Source of the DNA: an uncultured Collinsella sp.
Lineage (GTDB): Bacteria > Actinomycetota > Coriobacteriia > Coriobacteriales > Coriobacteriaceae
Direction of reading: 5' to 3'
DNA length: 64,000 bases
Assembly (NCBI GenBank): GCA_900758475.1
Contig: CAAERQ010000002.1
Coordinates: forward strand, 1-64,000
Position 1 is the stretch's first letter, and every line of letters begins with the position of its first letter. The notes under the pieces are model-generated. The model was given only the letters and a program-made list of their open reading frames with translations, was not told the DNA's origin and ran no database searches. The position numbers and the translations under genes were made by a program. This document shows positions 8,989 through 17,106 of the stretch, piece after piece.

Positions 8989-9029
8989 AGTCCGAAAGCC
9001 TTTCTAGAAACCTATCAAACTCGGCAAGA

Positions 9030-9062
9030 CCACCACAAAGGTGCCTGTCCCCTTTGTGGTGG
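9030..9062 (-). terminator. lgt terminator with GGGACAGG loop
   Basis: CCACCACAAAGG and CCTTTGTGGTGG are perfect 12-base arms. On the minus strand the loop region reads GGGACAGGCA, the same core as the dispersed repeat although the arms are unrelated. It follows the lgt stop by six bases, but it has only a weak T-run (TCTTGCC). Confidence 0.75.
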
Positions 9063-9068
9063 CCTTGG

Positions 9069-9890
9069 TTAGGCGTCGAGGTAGATGCGCTGGGGGCGAT
9101 TGCGGTGTCGGGCGAAGATGATGAGCGCCAGACCGGCGATCACGAGCGGCAAACTCAGCAGCTGGCCCATGGTGATGACGCCGCCCAACAGATAACCCAG
9201 CTGGGCATCGGGCACGCGCACGAACTCAACGAGAAAGCGGACGATGCCGTACCCCATCACGAACACGCCCATAAACGTACCCTGGGGCAGTAGCGGCTTT
9301 TTGCGGCTGAGCACCTGCAAAATACAGAAGAGTACGACGCCCTCAAGAAACGCCTCGTAGAGCTGGGAGGGATGGCGCGGCATATCGCCCGCAGTGCCGC
9401 CAAAGACCACGCCCCAGGGCAGATCGGTCGGCTTACCCCACAGCTCGCCGTTGACGAAATTGGCGCAACGTCCCAGGCACAGCGCCAGCGGAGCACCGAT
9501 CACAGCAAGGTCGGCGATGGTCCAGGCGTCGAGCTTATACATGCGGCACACGATGATGCCGCCCAAGATGCCGCCCACCAGGCCACCGTGGAAGCTCATG
9601 CCTCCCTCGTTGGTGGCAAAGATCTCGAGCGGGTGGGCCAAATAGTAGCCATCACCGTAAAAGACGACGTAAAACAGGCGCGCGCCGATAATAAGGCCAA
9701 AGACCGCGCCGACCACGACGCTCGTCAGGTCATCAATCGTAATGTCGAAGCCCCAACGACGTTGCGTGCGGTACATAACGACCGCCGTGAGCAGAGCGCC
9801 GACCACGTAGGCCAGACCGTACCAGTAGATGGTGATGGGGCCCGCCGAGATCGCGACGGGATCAAGCATATGGTAGAGGTCGTTGAGCAT
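9069..9890 (-). CDS. lgt: Prolipoprotein diacylglyceryl transferase
   Basis: Lgt transfers diacylglycerol from phosphatidylglycerol to the lipobox cysteine of prolipoproteins in the cytoplasmic membrane. The 273-residue sequence has about seven hydrophobic segments. It carries the family motifs FHGGLVGGILGG (catalytic His region) and the Lgt signature LCLGRCANFVNGELWG, then the late RFLVEFVRVPDAQLG. Length is normal. The window encodes a probable substrate, the ABC-transporter binding lipoprotein at 33139. The ATG at 9890 has GGGG upstream. Confidence 0.96.
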   Translation of the reverse strand: MLNDLYHMLDPVAISAGPITIYWYGLAYVVGALLTAVVMYRTQRRWGFDITIDDLTSVVVGAVFGLIIGARLFYVVFYGDGYYLAHPLEIFATNEGGMSFHGGLVGGILGGIIVCRMYKLDAWTIADLAVIGAPLALCLGRCANFVNGELWGKPTDLPWGVVFGGTAGDMPRHPSQLYEAFLEGVVLFCILQVLSRKKPLLPQGTFMGVFVMGYGIVRFLVEFVRVPDAQLGYLLGGVITMGQLLSLPLVIAGLALIIFARHRNRPQRIYLDA

Positions 9891-9916
9891 ATCGATCCCC
9901 TGCTCCCTACATACAA

Positions 9917-9949
9917 ATGCGGCCGCGGGCCTTGCGCTCGCAGCCGCAT
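9917..9949 (-). terminator. Hairpin after NifU-like gene
   Basis: On the minus strand ATGCGGC and GCCGCAT bracket a GC-rich interior that can pair further (GCG/CGC), and the stem runs into TTTGTATG. It lies about 50 bases after the NifU-domain gene. Confidence 0.65.
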
Positions 9950-9998
9950 ATTTGGACGTAACGTCTATGCGGAGCGTACCGTCCGCAGCTTTCGCATC

Positions 9999-10277
9999 TT
10001 AGAACGGCGCGTACTCGTCGTACAGGTCCTCGGCCTCGCCGGAAGCATTGACCTGCTCGACGCGGGTAACGCCGGGCACGTGCTCCTTCAGGATGCGCTC
10101 GATACCCATGGAAAGGGTCAGCGAGCTCATGGGACAGCCGGCGCAAGCGCCCTGCAGTTCCAGCTTAACGACGCCCTCGTCGTCGACGCCCACATACTCC
10201 ATATCGCCGCCGTCGGCCTGCAGGTTGGGGCGAATCTCTTCAAGAACCTTCTTAAGCAGCTCTTCGTTAACAGCCAC
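9999..10277 (-). CDS. NifU C-terminal-domain Fe-S scaffold
   Basis: This 92-residue protein consists only of the NifU/Nfu C-terminal domain. It has IRPNLQADGGDMEYV near the start and the cluster-binding CxxC in GACAGCPMSSLTLSMGIE (about residues 44-60). Such stand-alone Nfu proteins carry 4Fe-4S clusters to client enzymes. Several Fe-S clients are encoded nearby (the radical SAM protein and the activase). The start codon is GTG with AAGGAG upstream. The 15-residue C-terminal tail is acidic and not part of the domain. Confidence 0.93.
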   Translation of the reverse strand: MAVNEELLKKVLEEIRPNLQADGGDMEYVGVDDEGVVKLELQGACAGCPMSSLTLSMGIERILKEHVPGVTRVEQVNASGEAEDLYDEYAPF

Positions 10278-10417
10278 AGGGGCTCCTTTCTCACAATAAC
10301 GCGGGCACGCCCGCGGACAGAAGCTATGTTACTACAGCCATGTACCCGCTCACGAGCCGTCCATGCGCGCAGACGCGACTTTCACGAGTAGTCAATTTGG
10401 GACGGGGCTCTTTGAGC

Positions 10418-10446
10418 TGCGTTCGTCGCCAGATAGCGACAACGCA
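10418..10446 (-). terminator. Hairpin after dCMP deaminase gene
   Basis: TGCGT..GTCGC and GCGAC..ACGCA pair with a two-base internal loop. On the minus strand a second small stem (GCTC AAA GAGC) and CCCCGTCCCAAATTGAC follow. There is no clean T-run, so the terminator role is likely but not certain. Confidence 0.55.
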
Positions 10447-10448
10447 TA

Positions 10449-10973
10449 TTACTGCTGAGCTTGTCCCCCGGTACCAATCTGGACATCGACGATGACCTGG
10501 CGGTAGCTGATGCCGCAGGAGTCGAGAATGCGGCGGCTGATACGGCCGTCATCGGTGTCGGCATACTTATTGTCCAGGTAGACGACCTCGCCCACACCCA
10601 CCTGTGCCAGGATCTTGGCGCAGTCGTGGCACGGGAACAGCGTGACGTAGACCGTGGAACCCTCAAGGTCTTTGAGCGAGCCGCGATAGTTGAGCACGGC
10701 GTTGGCCTCGGCATGGACTACGTAGTTATGCTTGTCCTGCAGCGGGTCATCGCTCGTGCCCCACGGGAAAAAGTCGTCGTTGAGCGCCGAGGGCGTACCG
10801 TTGTAGCCCACCGAAAGGATGCGGTGGTTGGTGCTGGCGATGCACGCGCCCACCTGCGTGTTGGGGTCCTTACTGCGGCGCTGCGCGGCGATGGCCACGC
10901 TCATAAAGAACTCATCCCAGCTAATAACGTCGCGGCGCTTGCCCGACGCGGTTTGATGAAGATCGTCCGACAT
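10449..10973 (-). CDS. dCMP/cytidine deaminase family protein
   Basis: This zinc-dependent deaminase of the dCMP deaminase (ComEB-like) group has 174 residues. It carries the catalytic HAEANAV (zinc His and general-base Glu) and the second zinc motif PCHDCAK, plus RSKDPNTQVGACI and SVGYNGTP that bind the nucleotide. It should convert dCMP to dUMP for dTMP synthesis. I chose the ATG at 10973 because GGAGGTG lies 6 bases upstream; the longer frame to 11054 lacks a ribosome site. It follows coaX on the same strand with an 83-base gap. Confidence 0.92.
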   Translation of the reverse strand: MSDDLHQTASGKRRDVISWDEFFMSVAIAAQRRSKDPNTQVGACIASTNHRILSVGYNGTPSALNDDFFPWGTSDDPLQDKHNYVVHAEANAVLNYRGSLKDLEGSTVYVTLFPCHDCAKILAQVGVGEVVYLDNKYADTDDGRISRRILDSCGISYRQVIVDVQIGTGGQAQQ

Positions 10974-11056
10974 GGCAGACACCTCCGAAATCGCAATAGT
11001 TTGACCCATTGTAGCAGGTGGAAGGTGGAGACGTTTTTGTCCCATTGCCCCCATCG

Positions 11057-11908
11057 CTACGCGCGGCGGGGCTTTTGGTTGATGTGGTAGAGCTCGGCGA
11101 GGCCCCGCAGCGTCAGCGCATCGTCGACCGTCAGGCTATGGCCGACCAGCGCCGCAAGCGCCTCGGCATCGTCGCCGGTAATGACGATGGGCACATCGCC
11201 CTCCCCCGCGGCCTTGGTCGCACGCATCTCGGCGAGCACCATGTCGAGCATGCCGTCGATGCGTGCCACCTCGCCCAGAACCACGCCCGAGCGCATGGCC
11301 TCACGCGTGTTACGGCCGATGACGTGTGTCGGCGCCGAGGGCTCAACTTGAGGCAGGCGCGCCGCAGCGGCCGAGAGCGAACGGGCGCCGAGCGCCAGCC
11401 CCGGCGCGATAACGCCGCCGACAAAGGTGCCGTGTGCGTCGATGACCTCGATATTGGTCGTCGTGCCCAGGTCGATCACAATGCACGGCGAGCCGTAGAC
11501 GGCGCGGGCAGCCACGGCGTCGGCGATGCGGTCGGGACCGATCTCGGCCGGGTCATCGTAGTGCACGGGCATGCCGGTCTTAAGTCCCGGCCCCACCGTG
11601 AGCACGCGCCCCGTGCAGGTACGGGAAAGTGCCGCCTTCCACGGGCGCTCGAGCGCCGGGACCACGCAGCTCAGCACAGCAGCCGTGGACACAAGCGCGC
11701 CCGGCATGCCCGCATCGGCCGCCAGTGCGGCCATGACCTGCACGAGACGCATGCGCGCCTCGTCTGCCGTGATGCTCGACGGCGTGGTGATCTCGCACGT
11801 CGCAAGCGGACATTCCTGCGCCGCGGCCGAATCCTCTGCAAACAGGCCAAAGCGAATGAACGTGTTGCCCACGTCGACCGTCAATATATATGCGCACCCA
11901 TTAAGCAT
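11057..11908 (-). CDS. coaX: Type III pantothenate kinase
   Basis: CoaX phosphorylates pantothenate, the first step of coenzyme A synthesis. The 283-residue sequence has the ASKHA-fold motifs: LTVDVGNTFIRFGLF (phosphate 1), GPDRIADAVAA (substrate/dimer), VIDLGTTTNIEVID (phosphate 2) and GGVIAPGLALGARSL. The start at 11908 is set by GAAAGGAG; a longer frame to 11962 is not supported. Length is slightly above the usual 255-260 residues. The gene is divergent from the OPT transporter. Confidence 0.95.
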   Translation of the reverse strand: MLNGCAYILTVDVGNTFIRFGLFAEDSAAAQECPLATCEITTPSSITADEARMRLVQVMAALAADAGMPGALVSTAAVLSCVVPALERPWKAALSRTCTGRVLTVGPGLKTGMPVHYDDPAEIGPDRIADAVAARAVYGSPCIVIDLGTTTNIEVIDAHGTFVGGVIAPGLALGARSLSAAAARLPQVEPSAPTHVIGRNTREAMRSGVVLGEVARIDGMLDMVLAEMRATKAAGEGDVPIVITGDDAEALAALVGHSLTVDDALTLRGLAELYHINQKPRRA

Positions 11909-11956
11909 CGTCGGCGCTCCTTTCGTCTGCCCAGCAGTATATCGCCTACCTAAACC

Positions 11957-11990
11957 AGTCATCCCAAAATGACTAGCTTGCGGCTATACT
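11957..11990 (+). promoter_or_regulatory. Putative promoter/operator upstream of OPT gene
   Basis: AGTCAT CCCAAA ATGACT is a perfect 6-base dyad, followed 10 bases later by TATACT, a good -10 element. No obvious -35 is present, so the dyad may bind an activator. The site lies between coaX and the OPT transporter. Confidence 0.4.
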
Positions 11991-12100
11991 GGTGCGCGGT
12001 CGTTTGCGAGCTCACGCGGCGGCCCTTGGTAACCCGACTTCCCGCGCCGTATCCGTAACGGCGCTCCCGGGGGAAGCGGATATACGCAAAGGAGTTTTAT

Positions 12101-13804
12101 ATGAGCAATCCCTCGAACCGCGCTTCGATGCGCGGGCAACTCACGCTGCGCGGCGTCGTCATCGGCGTCCTTGGCTGCGTGATCATCACGGCAAGCTCGG
12201 CCTACACCGCCCTCAAGATGGGCGCCCTCCCCTGGCCGATCATTTTCGCTGCCGTCATTTCGCTGTTCTTCCTGAAGCTCATGGGCAACGCCAGCCTCAA
12301 CGAGGCCAACGTCACCCACACCATCATGTCCGCAGGCGCCATGGTCGCTGGCGGTCTGGCGTTTACCATCCCGGGCGCCTGGATGCTGGGCTATGCCGAC
12401 CAGATCAGTTGGCTCGACATGTTTATCGTGGCACTCGCCGGCACTATCCTAGGCCTGCTGGCCACGGCACTCATCCACCGTCACTTTATCGTGGACGCCG
12501 CGCTTGAGTTCCCCACCGGCAACGCCGCAGCTCAGACCCTGCGCGCGACCGAGGCCGGCGGCAAGACCGGCAAGCAGCTCTTTGGCTCCATGGCCATCGC
12601 CGGCATCTACAGCGTGCTGCGCGACGCTCTGGGCATTGTGCCCAGCATGCTGTGCACGCTCAATATCCCCGGCGTGACCTTTGCCATCTACAACTCGCCC
12701 ATGCTGCTCTCCATCGGCTTTTTGGTGGGCTTCGCCCCCGTCGCGTTCTGGTTTGCCGGCGCGCTGCTGGGCAATTTTGGCATCATCGTCGGCGGCACCG
12801 CTGCCGGTCTGTTCGATGTTGTGACTGCGCAGGGCATCGTCAAGTCCCTGGGTATGGGCCTCATGATGGGCTTTGGCGTCGCCGTCGTCCTCAAGGACAT
12901 CCTTCCGCAGGTCGCCGGTATCGTCCGCGGCCTCGCCGCCGACAGCTCCACCGACACCGACGAGCAGTCGCTCATCTCGGGCTCCCTTAAACTCGACGCC
13001 GGTATCATCGGCCTGGGCGCTGCCGCCATCGCCGTGATCATCGCCATCGTGCTCGACCTTGGCCCCGTTCCGGCCGTCATCGTCACGCTGTTCACCTTTG
13101 TCACCACCATCATGAGCGCGCAGAGCTGCGGCCAGACGGGCATCGACCCCATGGAGATCTTCGGCCTCATCGTCATGCTCATCGTTGCCGCCTTCGCGCA
13201 GCTCGCTCAGGTCAAGCTGTTCTTTATCGCCGGCATCGTGGCCGTGGCGTGCGGCCTTGCGGGCGACGTCATGAACGACTTCAAAGCCGGCGCCGTGCTG
13301 GGCACCAACCCGCGCGCGCAGTGGGTCGGCCAGGCCATTGGCGGCATCGTGGGCGCCCTGGTCGCCGCCGCCGTCATGGTCGCGCTCGTCACCGCCTATG
13401 GTCCGGACGCCTTTGGCCCCGACAAGAGTTTTGTGGCCGCACAGGCAAGCGTGGTCGCCACCATGGTCTCGAGCATCCCGAGCGTGCCGTGGTTTGCGGG
13501 CGGCTTTATCGCCGGCATCGTCATGTACTGGCTCGGCATTCCGGCCATGATGATCGGCCTGGGCGTGTACCTGCCGTTCTATATGTCGCTCACGGCTTTC
13601 CTGGGCTCCTGCGTCAAGCTCGCCTACGACAAGTGGGCAGCCCACCGCGATGCCAACGCCGGTCTTTCGGACGAGGAGAAGACCGCCAAGGATGCCGCCT
13701 TCCAGGAGCAGGGCCTGGTTGTCGCCAGCGGCCTGCTCGGTGGCGAGTCCATCGTCGGCGTTATCCTGGCGTTTGTCTCTGTTGGCCTGAGCCTGCTGGG
13801 CTAA
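12101..13804 (+). CDS. OPT family oligopeptide transporter
   Basis: This 567-residue polytopic membrane protein has about 14-15 hydrophobic segments. It carries OPT-family features: the N-terminal RGVVIGVLGCVIITASSAYTALKMG, the ALEFPTGNAAAQTLRA loop, and late SSIPSVPWFAGGFIAGIVMYW. OPT proteins take up short peptides (or metal-siderophore complexes) with protons. At 567 residues it belongs to the shorter bacterial form. AAAGGAG precedes the ATG and a strong terminator follows, so it is monocistronic. Confidence 0.93.
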   Translation: MSNPSNRASMRGQLTLRGVVIGVLGCVIITASSAYTALKMGALPWPIIFAAVISLFFLKLMGNASLNEANVTHTIMSAGAMVAGGLAFTIPGAWMLGYADQISWLDMFIVALAGTILGLLATALIHRHFIVDAALEFPTGNAAAQTLRATEAGGKTGKQLFGSMAIAGIYSVLRDALGIVPSMLCTLNIPGVTFAIYNSPMLLSIGFLVGFAPVAFWFAGALLGNFGIIVGGTAAGLFDVVTAQGIVKSLGMGLMMGFGVAVVLKDILPQVAGIVRGLAADSSTDTDEQSLISGSLKLDAGIIGLGAAAIAVIIAIVLDLGPVPAVIVTLFTFVTTIMSAQSCGQTGIDPMEIFGLIVMLIVAAFAQLAQVKLFFIAGIVAVACGLAGDVMNDFKAGAVLGTNPRAQWVGQAIGGIVGALVAAAVMVALVTAYGPDAFGPDKSFVAAQASVVATMVSSIPSVPWFAGGFIAGIVMYWLGIPAMMIGLGVYLPFYMSLTAFLGSCVKLAYDKWAAHRDANAGLSDEEKTAKDAAFQEQGLVVASGLLGGESIVGVILAFVSVGLSLLG

Positions 13805-13829
13805 ACCAAACAACAACGCACCCGTGCAG

Positions 13830-13867
13830 AGCGCGGGGTCGGAGACCATCCGGCCCCGCGCTTTTTG
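13830..13867 (+). terminator. OPT gene terminator
   Basis: AGCGCGGGGTC pairs with GGCCCCGCGCT and is followed by TTTTTG, starting 26 bases after the stop. Confidence 0.9.
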
Positions 13868-14018
13868 TATCTGCCGAAACCCTCGGCAGTACTTGTATGT
13901 GGCGTGTCTTCCTTTGCCTGCTCGCCTAAGTTCCATGTCAAGATGACCGCCCCGCCCGTCACGGTGTAGAGTACATGCTGCGAACGCACCCGCGTTCCTA
14001 CGGCAATACGAGGTGGAC

Positions 14019-15158
14019 ATGGAACTCGATAAACAACAGCTCAAGCGACTGCGCGAGCGCCATCATCGGCGCCATGGCATCCGCCCCGCCCACAGCGAGG
14101 CCATGGAGAACGCAAGCCGCTTTCTAAAGCGGGCATTCAACATTCGCGAGGGACGCGCGCCCTATCACGTGATTCGCAAGCGCTTTGTAAACGGGGCGCG
14201 CCTGACTGGCTCACACTTATGCATCTTGATCATTGCCATGTTGATCGCGAGCATCGGCCTCGATATCGACTCGGATATCGCCATTGTAGGCGCCATGCTC
14301 ATCTGCCCGCTCATGGGCTCGGTCCTTGCCATGGCATACGGCATCGCCACGCTCGACCGCGAGATCACCCTTGAGGCCGTCGCCGGCCTCGCGCTGCAGA
14401 TGGTCTTTTGCCTGGTCACGTCCACGTTGTACTTTAAGCTCTCGCCCCTTGGCACCACCACGGCCGCCATCATCGACAATTCGACACCGACTGTGTGGGA
14501 CCTTGCCGTCGCGCTCGCGGGCGGCTTTGCGGGTGGCCTGGGCAACTCGCGCGACCAGGAACCCGCCACGCTCATCGCCGGGGTGGCTGTGGCGACCGCG
14601 CTCATGCCGCCCCTGTGCGCGGCGGGCTATGGCATCGCCATCGCAAGCGGGTCACTGTTTCTCTCGGCGCTTTACGAGTTTGGCATCAACGTGGTCTTTA
14701 TCGCACTCGCGGCCGAAGCCGTTCTGCTTCTTTTGCGCGTGCCGCTCAAGCGCGACCTCAACGGCGACGGTATTGTGACTGCCGAGGAAAATGCCGAGGT
14801 CGACGAGCTATCGCGCAAGGTGCGCCGCCGCATCATCGTGGGCACGGTAATCTTTGCCATCCCCTGCATCGTTATGACGGCGGGTTCCATTGGCTCGGCG
14901 CAGGCCGGCGTGCAGGACGGCTACGGCGTCACCGAAACCACGCGCGAGCTTGCGGCGGTGCTGCCAGGCTTTAAGGACTACACCGTCGCCGTCGAGACCT
15001 CGGCCACCGAAGGCGACGAGGAGGGCATCGTCGAGCGCGAGGTTGTCGCCCATGTGACGACAAGCGAGGCGCTCGGGGCACGCGACCGCCACGTCGCCCG
15101 CAAGCTCATCGACCTCAATGTGCCCGAGCTCGATCGCGTGGAATTTGACGTGAAGTGA
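14019..15158 (+). CDS. DUF389 family membrane protein
   Basis: This DUF389 protein has about 379 residues. A basic N-terminal region (about 1-55) with RFVNGARLTGSHLCILIIAM leads into about six membrane segments that include DSDIAIVGAMLICPLMGSV and LIAGVAVATALMPPLCAAGY, the family hallmarks. A soluble C-terminal domain follows. An acidic loop, DLNGDGIVTAEENAEVDELS, resembles an EF-hand calcium loop (DxNxDGxxxxxE) between segments, which is worth noting. I prefer the ATG at 14019 (GAGG at 5-base spacing) to the GTG at 14013. Function is unknown. Confidence 0.88.
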   Translation: MELDKQQLKRLRERHHRRHGIRPAHSEAMENASRFLKRAFNIREGRAPYHVIRKRFVNGARLTGSHLCILIIAMLIASIGLDIDSDIAIVGAMLICPLMGSVLAMAYGIATLDREITLEAVAGLALQMVFCLVTSTLYFKLSPLGTTTAAIIDNSTPTVWDLAVALAGGFAGGLGNSRDQEPATLIAGVAVATALMPPLCAAGYGIAIASGSLFLSALYEFGINVVFIALAAEAVLLLLRVPLKRDLNGDGIVTAEENAEVDELSRKVRRRIIVGTVIFAIPCIVMTAGSIGSAQAGVQDGYGVTETTRELAAVLPGFKDYTVAVETSATEGDEEGIVEREVVAHVTTSEALGARDRHVARKLIDLNVPELDRVEFDVK

Positions 15159-15172
15159 TGCAGAGCGCGGCC

Positions 15173-15676
15173 CTACAGGTCGTACTTGTACACGCGATAG
15201 ATGTACTTCTCGGCTTCCATCTCGTAGGTGGCGATGGGCAGTCCATAGCGATCGTACTCGGTAAAGGTCTTAGCCTGGCCCGAAGCCACGAGCATGCTGT
15301 TCGAATTGCCGACGCGCTGCGCGCTGCTCACATAGCCCGAAAACGGCACGGCGATCTGGTCCACAAGCTCGTAGGTGCGCGCGGTCTCGTCCACCGTAAA
15401 GATGCGCCCAAACGAATGCGTGCCCTTGTTGTAGTCGGTCACCACCGCGGCGCCCAGCTGACCCCAGTCGAACTTGGGATAGCTTTCGGCCGCACCAAAG
15501 TTGTTGTCGTACAGCAGCACCTGGTAGCGACCAGTCGTTGCCGTGTCAAAACTCGGCAGATACGTCACGCTGTGCTGACCCGCGTTGAGCGAAAAAACGC
15601 CCTGGGCCTGCAGTAACTTGTCCTCAAAGCCCGAGCCGGCCCATTGCCACTCCTTTCTATTTCTGGGTCCATCTTC
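15173..15676 (-). pseudogene. Aryl-sulfate sulfotransferase, C-terminal remnant
   Basis: The reading frame is open from a TGA at 15677-15679 down to a stop at 15173, about 167 codons. It reads like the C-terminal end of the bacterial arylsulfotransferase (AssT) beta-propeller: QHSVTYLP, YQVLLYDNNFG, a hypervariable stretch, then SSAQRVGNSNSMLVASGQAKTF and a final VYKYDL. Full-length AssT has about 550-600 residues, so the first two-thirds, including the signal peptide and most catalytic residues, are missing. An ATG with GAAAGGAG upstream exists at the 5' edge but lies in the wrong frame and stops after six codons. I infer a deletion remnant. Confidence 0.7.
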
Positions 15677-15730
15677 TCACTGCTGGCGACCAAAAATGAT
15701 CCGTTTTCCTCCGTCCCCGAGGGATCATTG

Positions 15731-16690
15731 TTAGTACTTGAAGAAGCCCTCGCCCGAGCTTTCGCCCAGCTTGCCTTCGTCGAGCATCTGCTTGAGGACG
15801 GATGCCATGGCCTTAAAGTTGTAGGGCATCATCATCTTTTTGAGCAGCGGGCTCACCAAGCCCGGGACCTTCTGATACTGCATGACGATGTTGTAGGCCG
15901 TCTGGATGCCCACCGTGTCGAATACGCGGAACGGGCCCTTGGGAGCGCCGGTGCCGCGCGTCCATGCGAGGTCGATGCTCTTGGGGTCACTCACGCCCGA
16001 GACATACAGGTCAAGGCCCGAAAGCAGCCACGGCACCAGCATGGAATTGAGCAGGTAGCCGTTCTTTTCCTTGTTGACGGGCAGGGCAAGCATGCGGATA
16101 TCGTTGGCAAAGTCGACGAGCTCGTCGAAGTAGCGCTTGTCAGTTTGGCTCTGGGCCATGACCTCGGTCATGTTGTTCTTCCAGATGGAGTTGGCAAAGT
16201 GCAGCGACAGGTACTTCTCGGGGCGGCCGGTGTACTTGGCAAAGGTGCTCGGCAGCAGCGTAGAGGAGTTCGTTACGACGACGGTCTTTTGCGGGAGGAC
16301 CGGGGCGAGCTTCTTGTAGAAGTCGATCTTTGCCTGGGCGTCCTCGGCCATGGACTCGATAACCAAGTCGGCGTCGGCCACGGCTTTGGCGAGGTCGAGC
16401 TCCAGCTTGAGTGTGGAGTAGGCACGCTCGACGGCGGCGAGCGCCGTCTCCTTGTCGAAAGGCTGGTCGCTATCGGCGATACCGGCGCACCACTCGCCCG
16501 TGCCGTCCGCCATGCCCTCGATAGCAGCGATGTACTCCTCGCGCACATGATCGATCTTGGGCTGGGTACGGCCGATGCTGCCCTCGCTGCGCAGCCAAAT
16601 CGTTACATCAAAGCCGCAGTAGGCTGCCTGAAAGGCAATCTGGCTTCCCAGCACGCCGCCGCCGGCAACGCAAACGGTCTTGTAGCTCAT
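15731..16690 (-). CDS. 3-hydroxyacyl-CoA dehydrogenase
   Basis: This 319-residue NAD-dependent 3-hydroxyacyl/3-hydroxybutyryl-CoA dehydrogenase has an N-terminal Rossmann motif (VAGGGVLGSQIAFQAAYCG), ADLVIESMAED, and NSSTLLPS followed by HFANSIWKNNMTEV (catalytic His region). The helical C-terminal domain contains NKEKNGYLLNSMLVPWL and FRVFDTVGI. It interconverts 3-hydroxyacyl-CoA and 3-oxoacyl-CoA. No thiolase or crotonase lies beside it. AGAGAGG precedes the ATG. It is slightly longer than the usual 282-residue clostridial enzyme. Confidence 0.92.
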   Translation of the reverse strand: MSYKTVCVAGGGVLGSQIAFQAAYCGFDVTIWLRSEGSIGRTQPKIDHVREEYIAAIEGMADGTGEWCAGIADSDQPFDKETALAAVERAYSTLKLELDLAKAVADADLVIESMAEDAQAKIDFYKKLAPVLPQKTVVVTNSSTLLPSTFAKYTGRPEKYLSLHFANSIWKNNMTEVMAQSQTDKRYFDELVDFANDIRMLALPVNKEKNGYLLNSMLVPWLLSGLDLYVSGVSDPKSIDLAWTRGTGAPKGPFRVFDTVGIQTAYNIVMQYQKVPGLVSPLLKKMMMPYNFKAMASVLKQMLDEGKLGESSGEGFFKY

Positions 16691-16859
16691 AAGAACAGTC
16701 CTCTCTTACGTAATTCCATAGATGTGTATTTATTCAACCGTAAGGAGGACGCGCGCTGGGGGTGGGTTCTATAAACGGACGGTAATTTGCGGCGAACGGC
16801 TACACCTGTTCATTAACTCTCGATTTTGAGGGCATTTTTTGGCGCTGCTGAACCGCTGT

Positions 16860-16989
16860 TTTCGGAAGTGCGGGGAAAAATCGGGTTTCGCCGACCAGAC
16901 CGGCTTTTTTTACAACAAAACCGCAGGTCGCGAGAGTCTAAAAAGGCGGTGTGCTCAGGAGGTTCGCGTTTTTCCCCGCACTTCCGAAA
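16860..16989. repeat. Nested palindrome N1 (ACCGCAGG core)
   Basis: Perfect 21-base outer arms (TTTCGGAAGTGCGGGG plus five A, and the complement) enclose about 88 bases. Inside lie CGACC..GGTCG and the core AAAACCGCAGG-17-GGCGGT, whose ends ACCGC and GCGGT can pair. This element fills most of the 416-base gap between the dehydrogenase and the giant activase gene; apart from the terminator at 17045 I see nothing else there. The same core occurs in N2 (50658) and N3 (57367), whose outer arms are unrelated. Confidence 0.8.
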
Positions 16990-17044
16990 TTCGAGTGCAC
17001 AGAAGGCTGCAACAAAACGATTTACGCAACATATGTCCAACAAA

Positions 17045-17078
17045 AACGGGTGGTAGCCGGTACGGCTACCACCCGTTT
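17045..17078 (-). terminator. Terminator of the giant activase gene
   Basis: On the minus strand, ACGGGTGGTAGCC and GGCTACCACCCGT are perfect 13-base arms followed by TTTTTGTTGG, about 30 bases after the stop. Confidence 0.92.
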
Positions 17079-17106
17079 GTCTCATATCTAGCCCAAAGCA
17101 GGCCAG

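Noticed and set aside
12449..14044. 531-codon minus-strand frame over the OPT transporter
   Set aside because: Asp/His/Gly-rich shadow of a membrane protein gene; no plausible fold.
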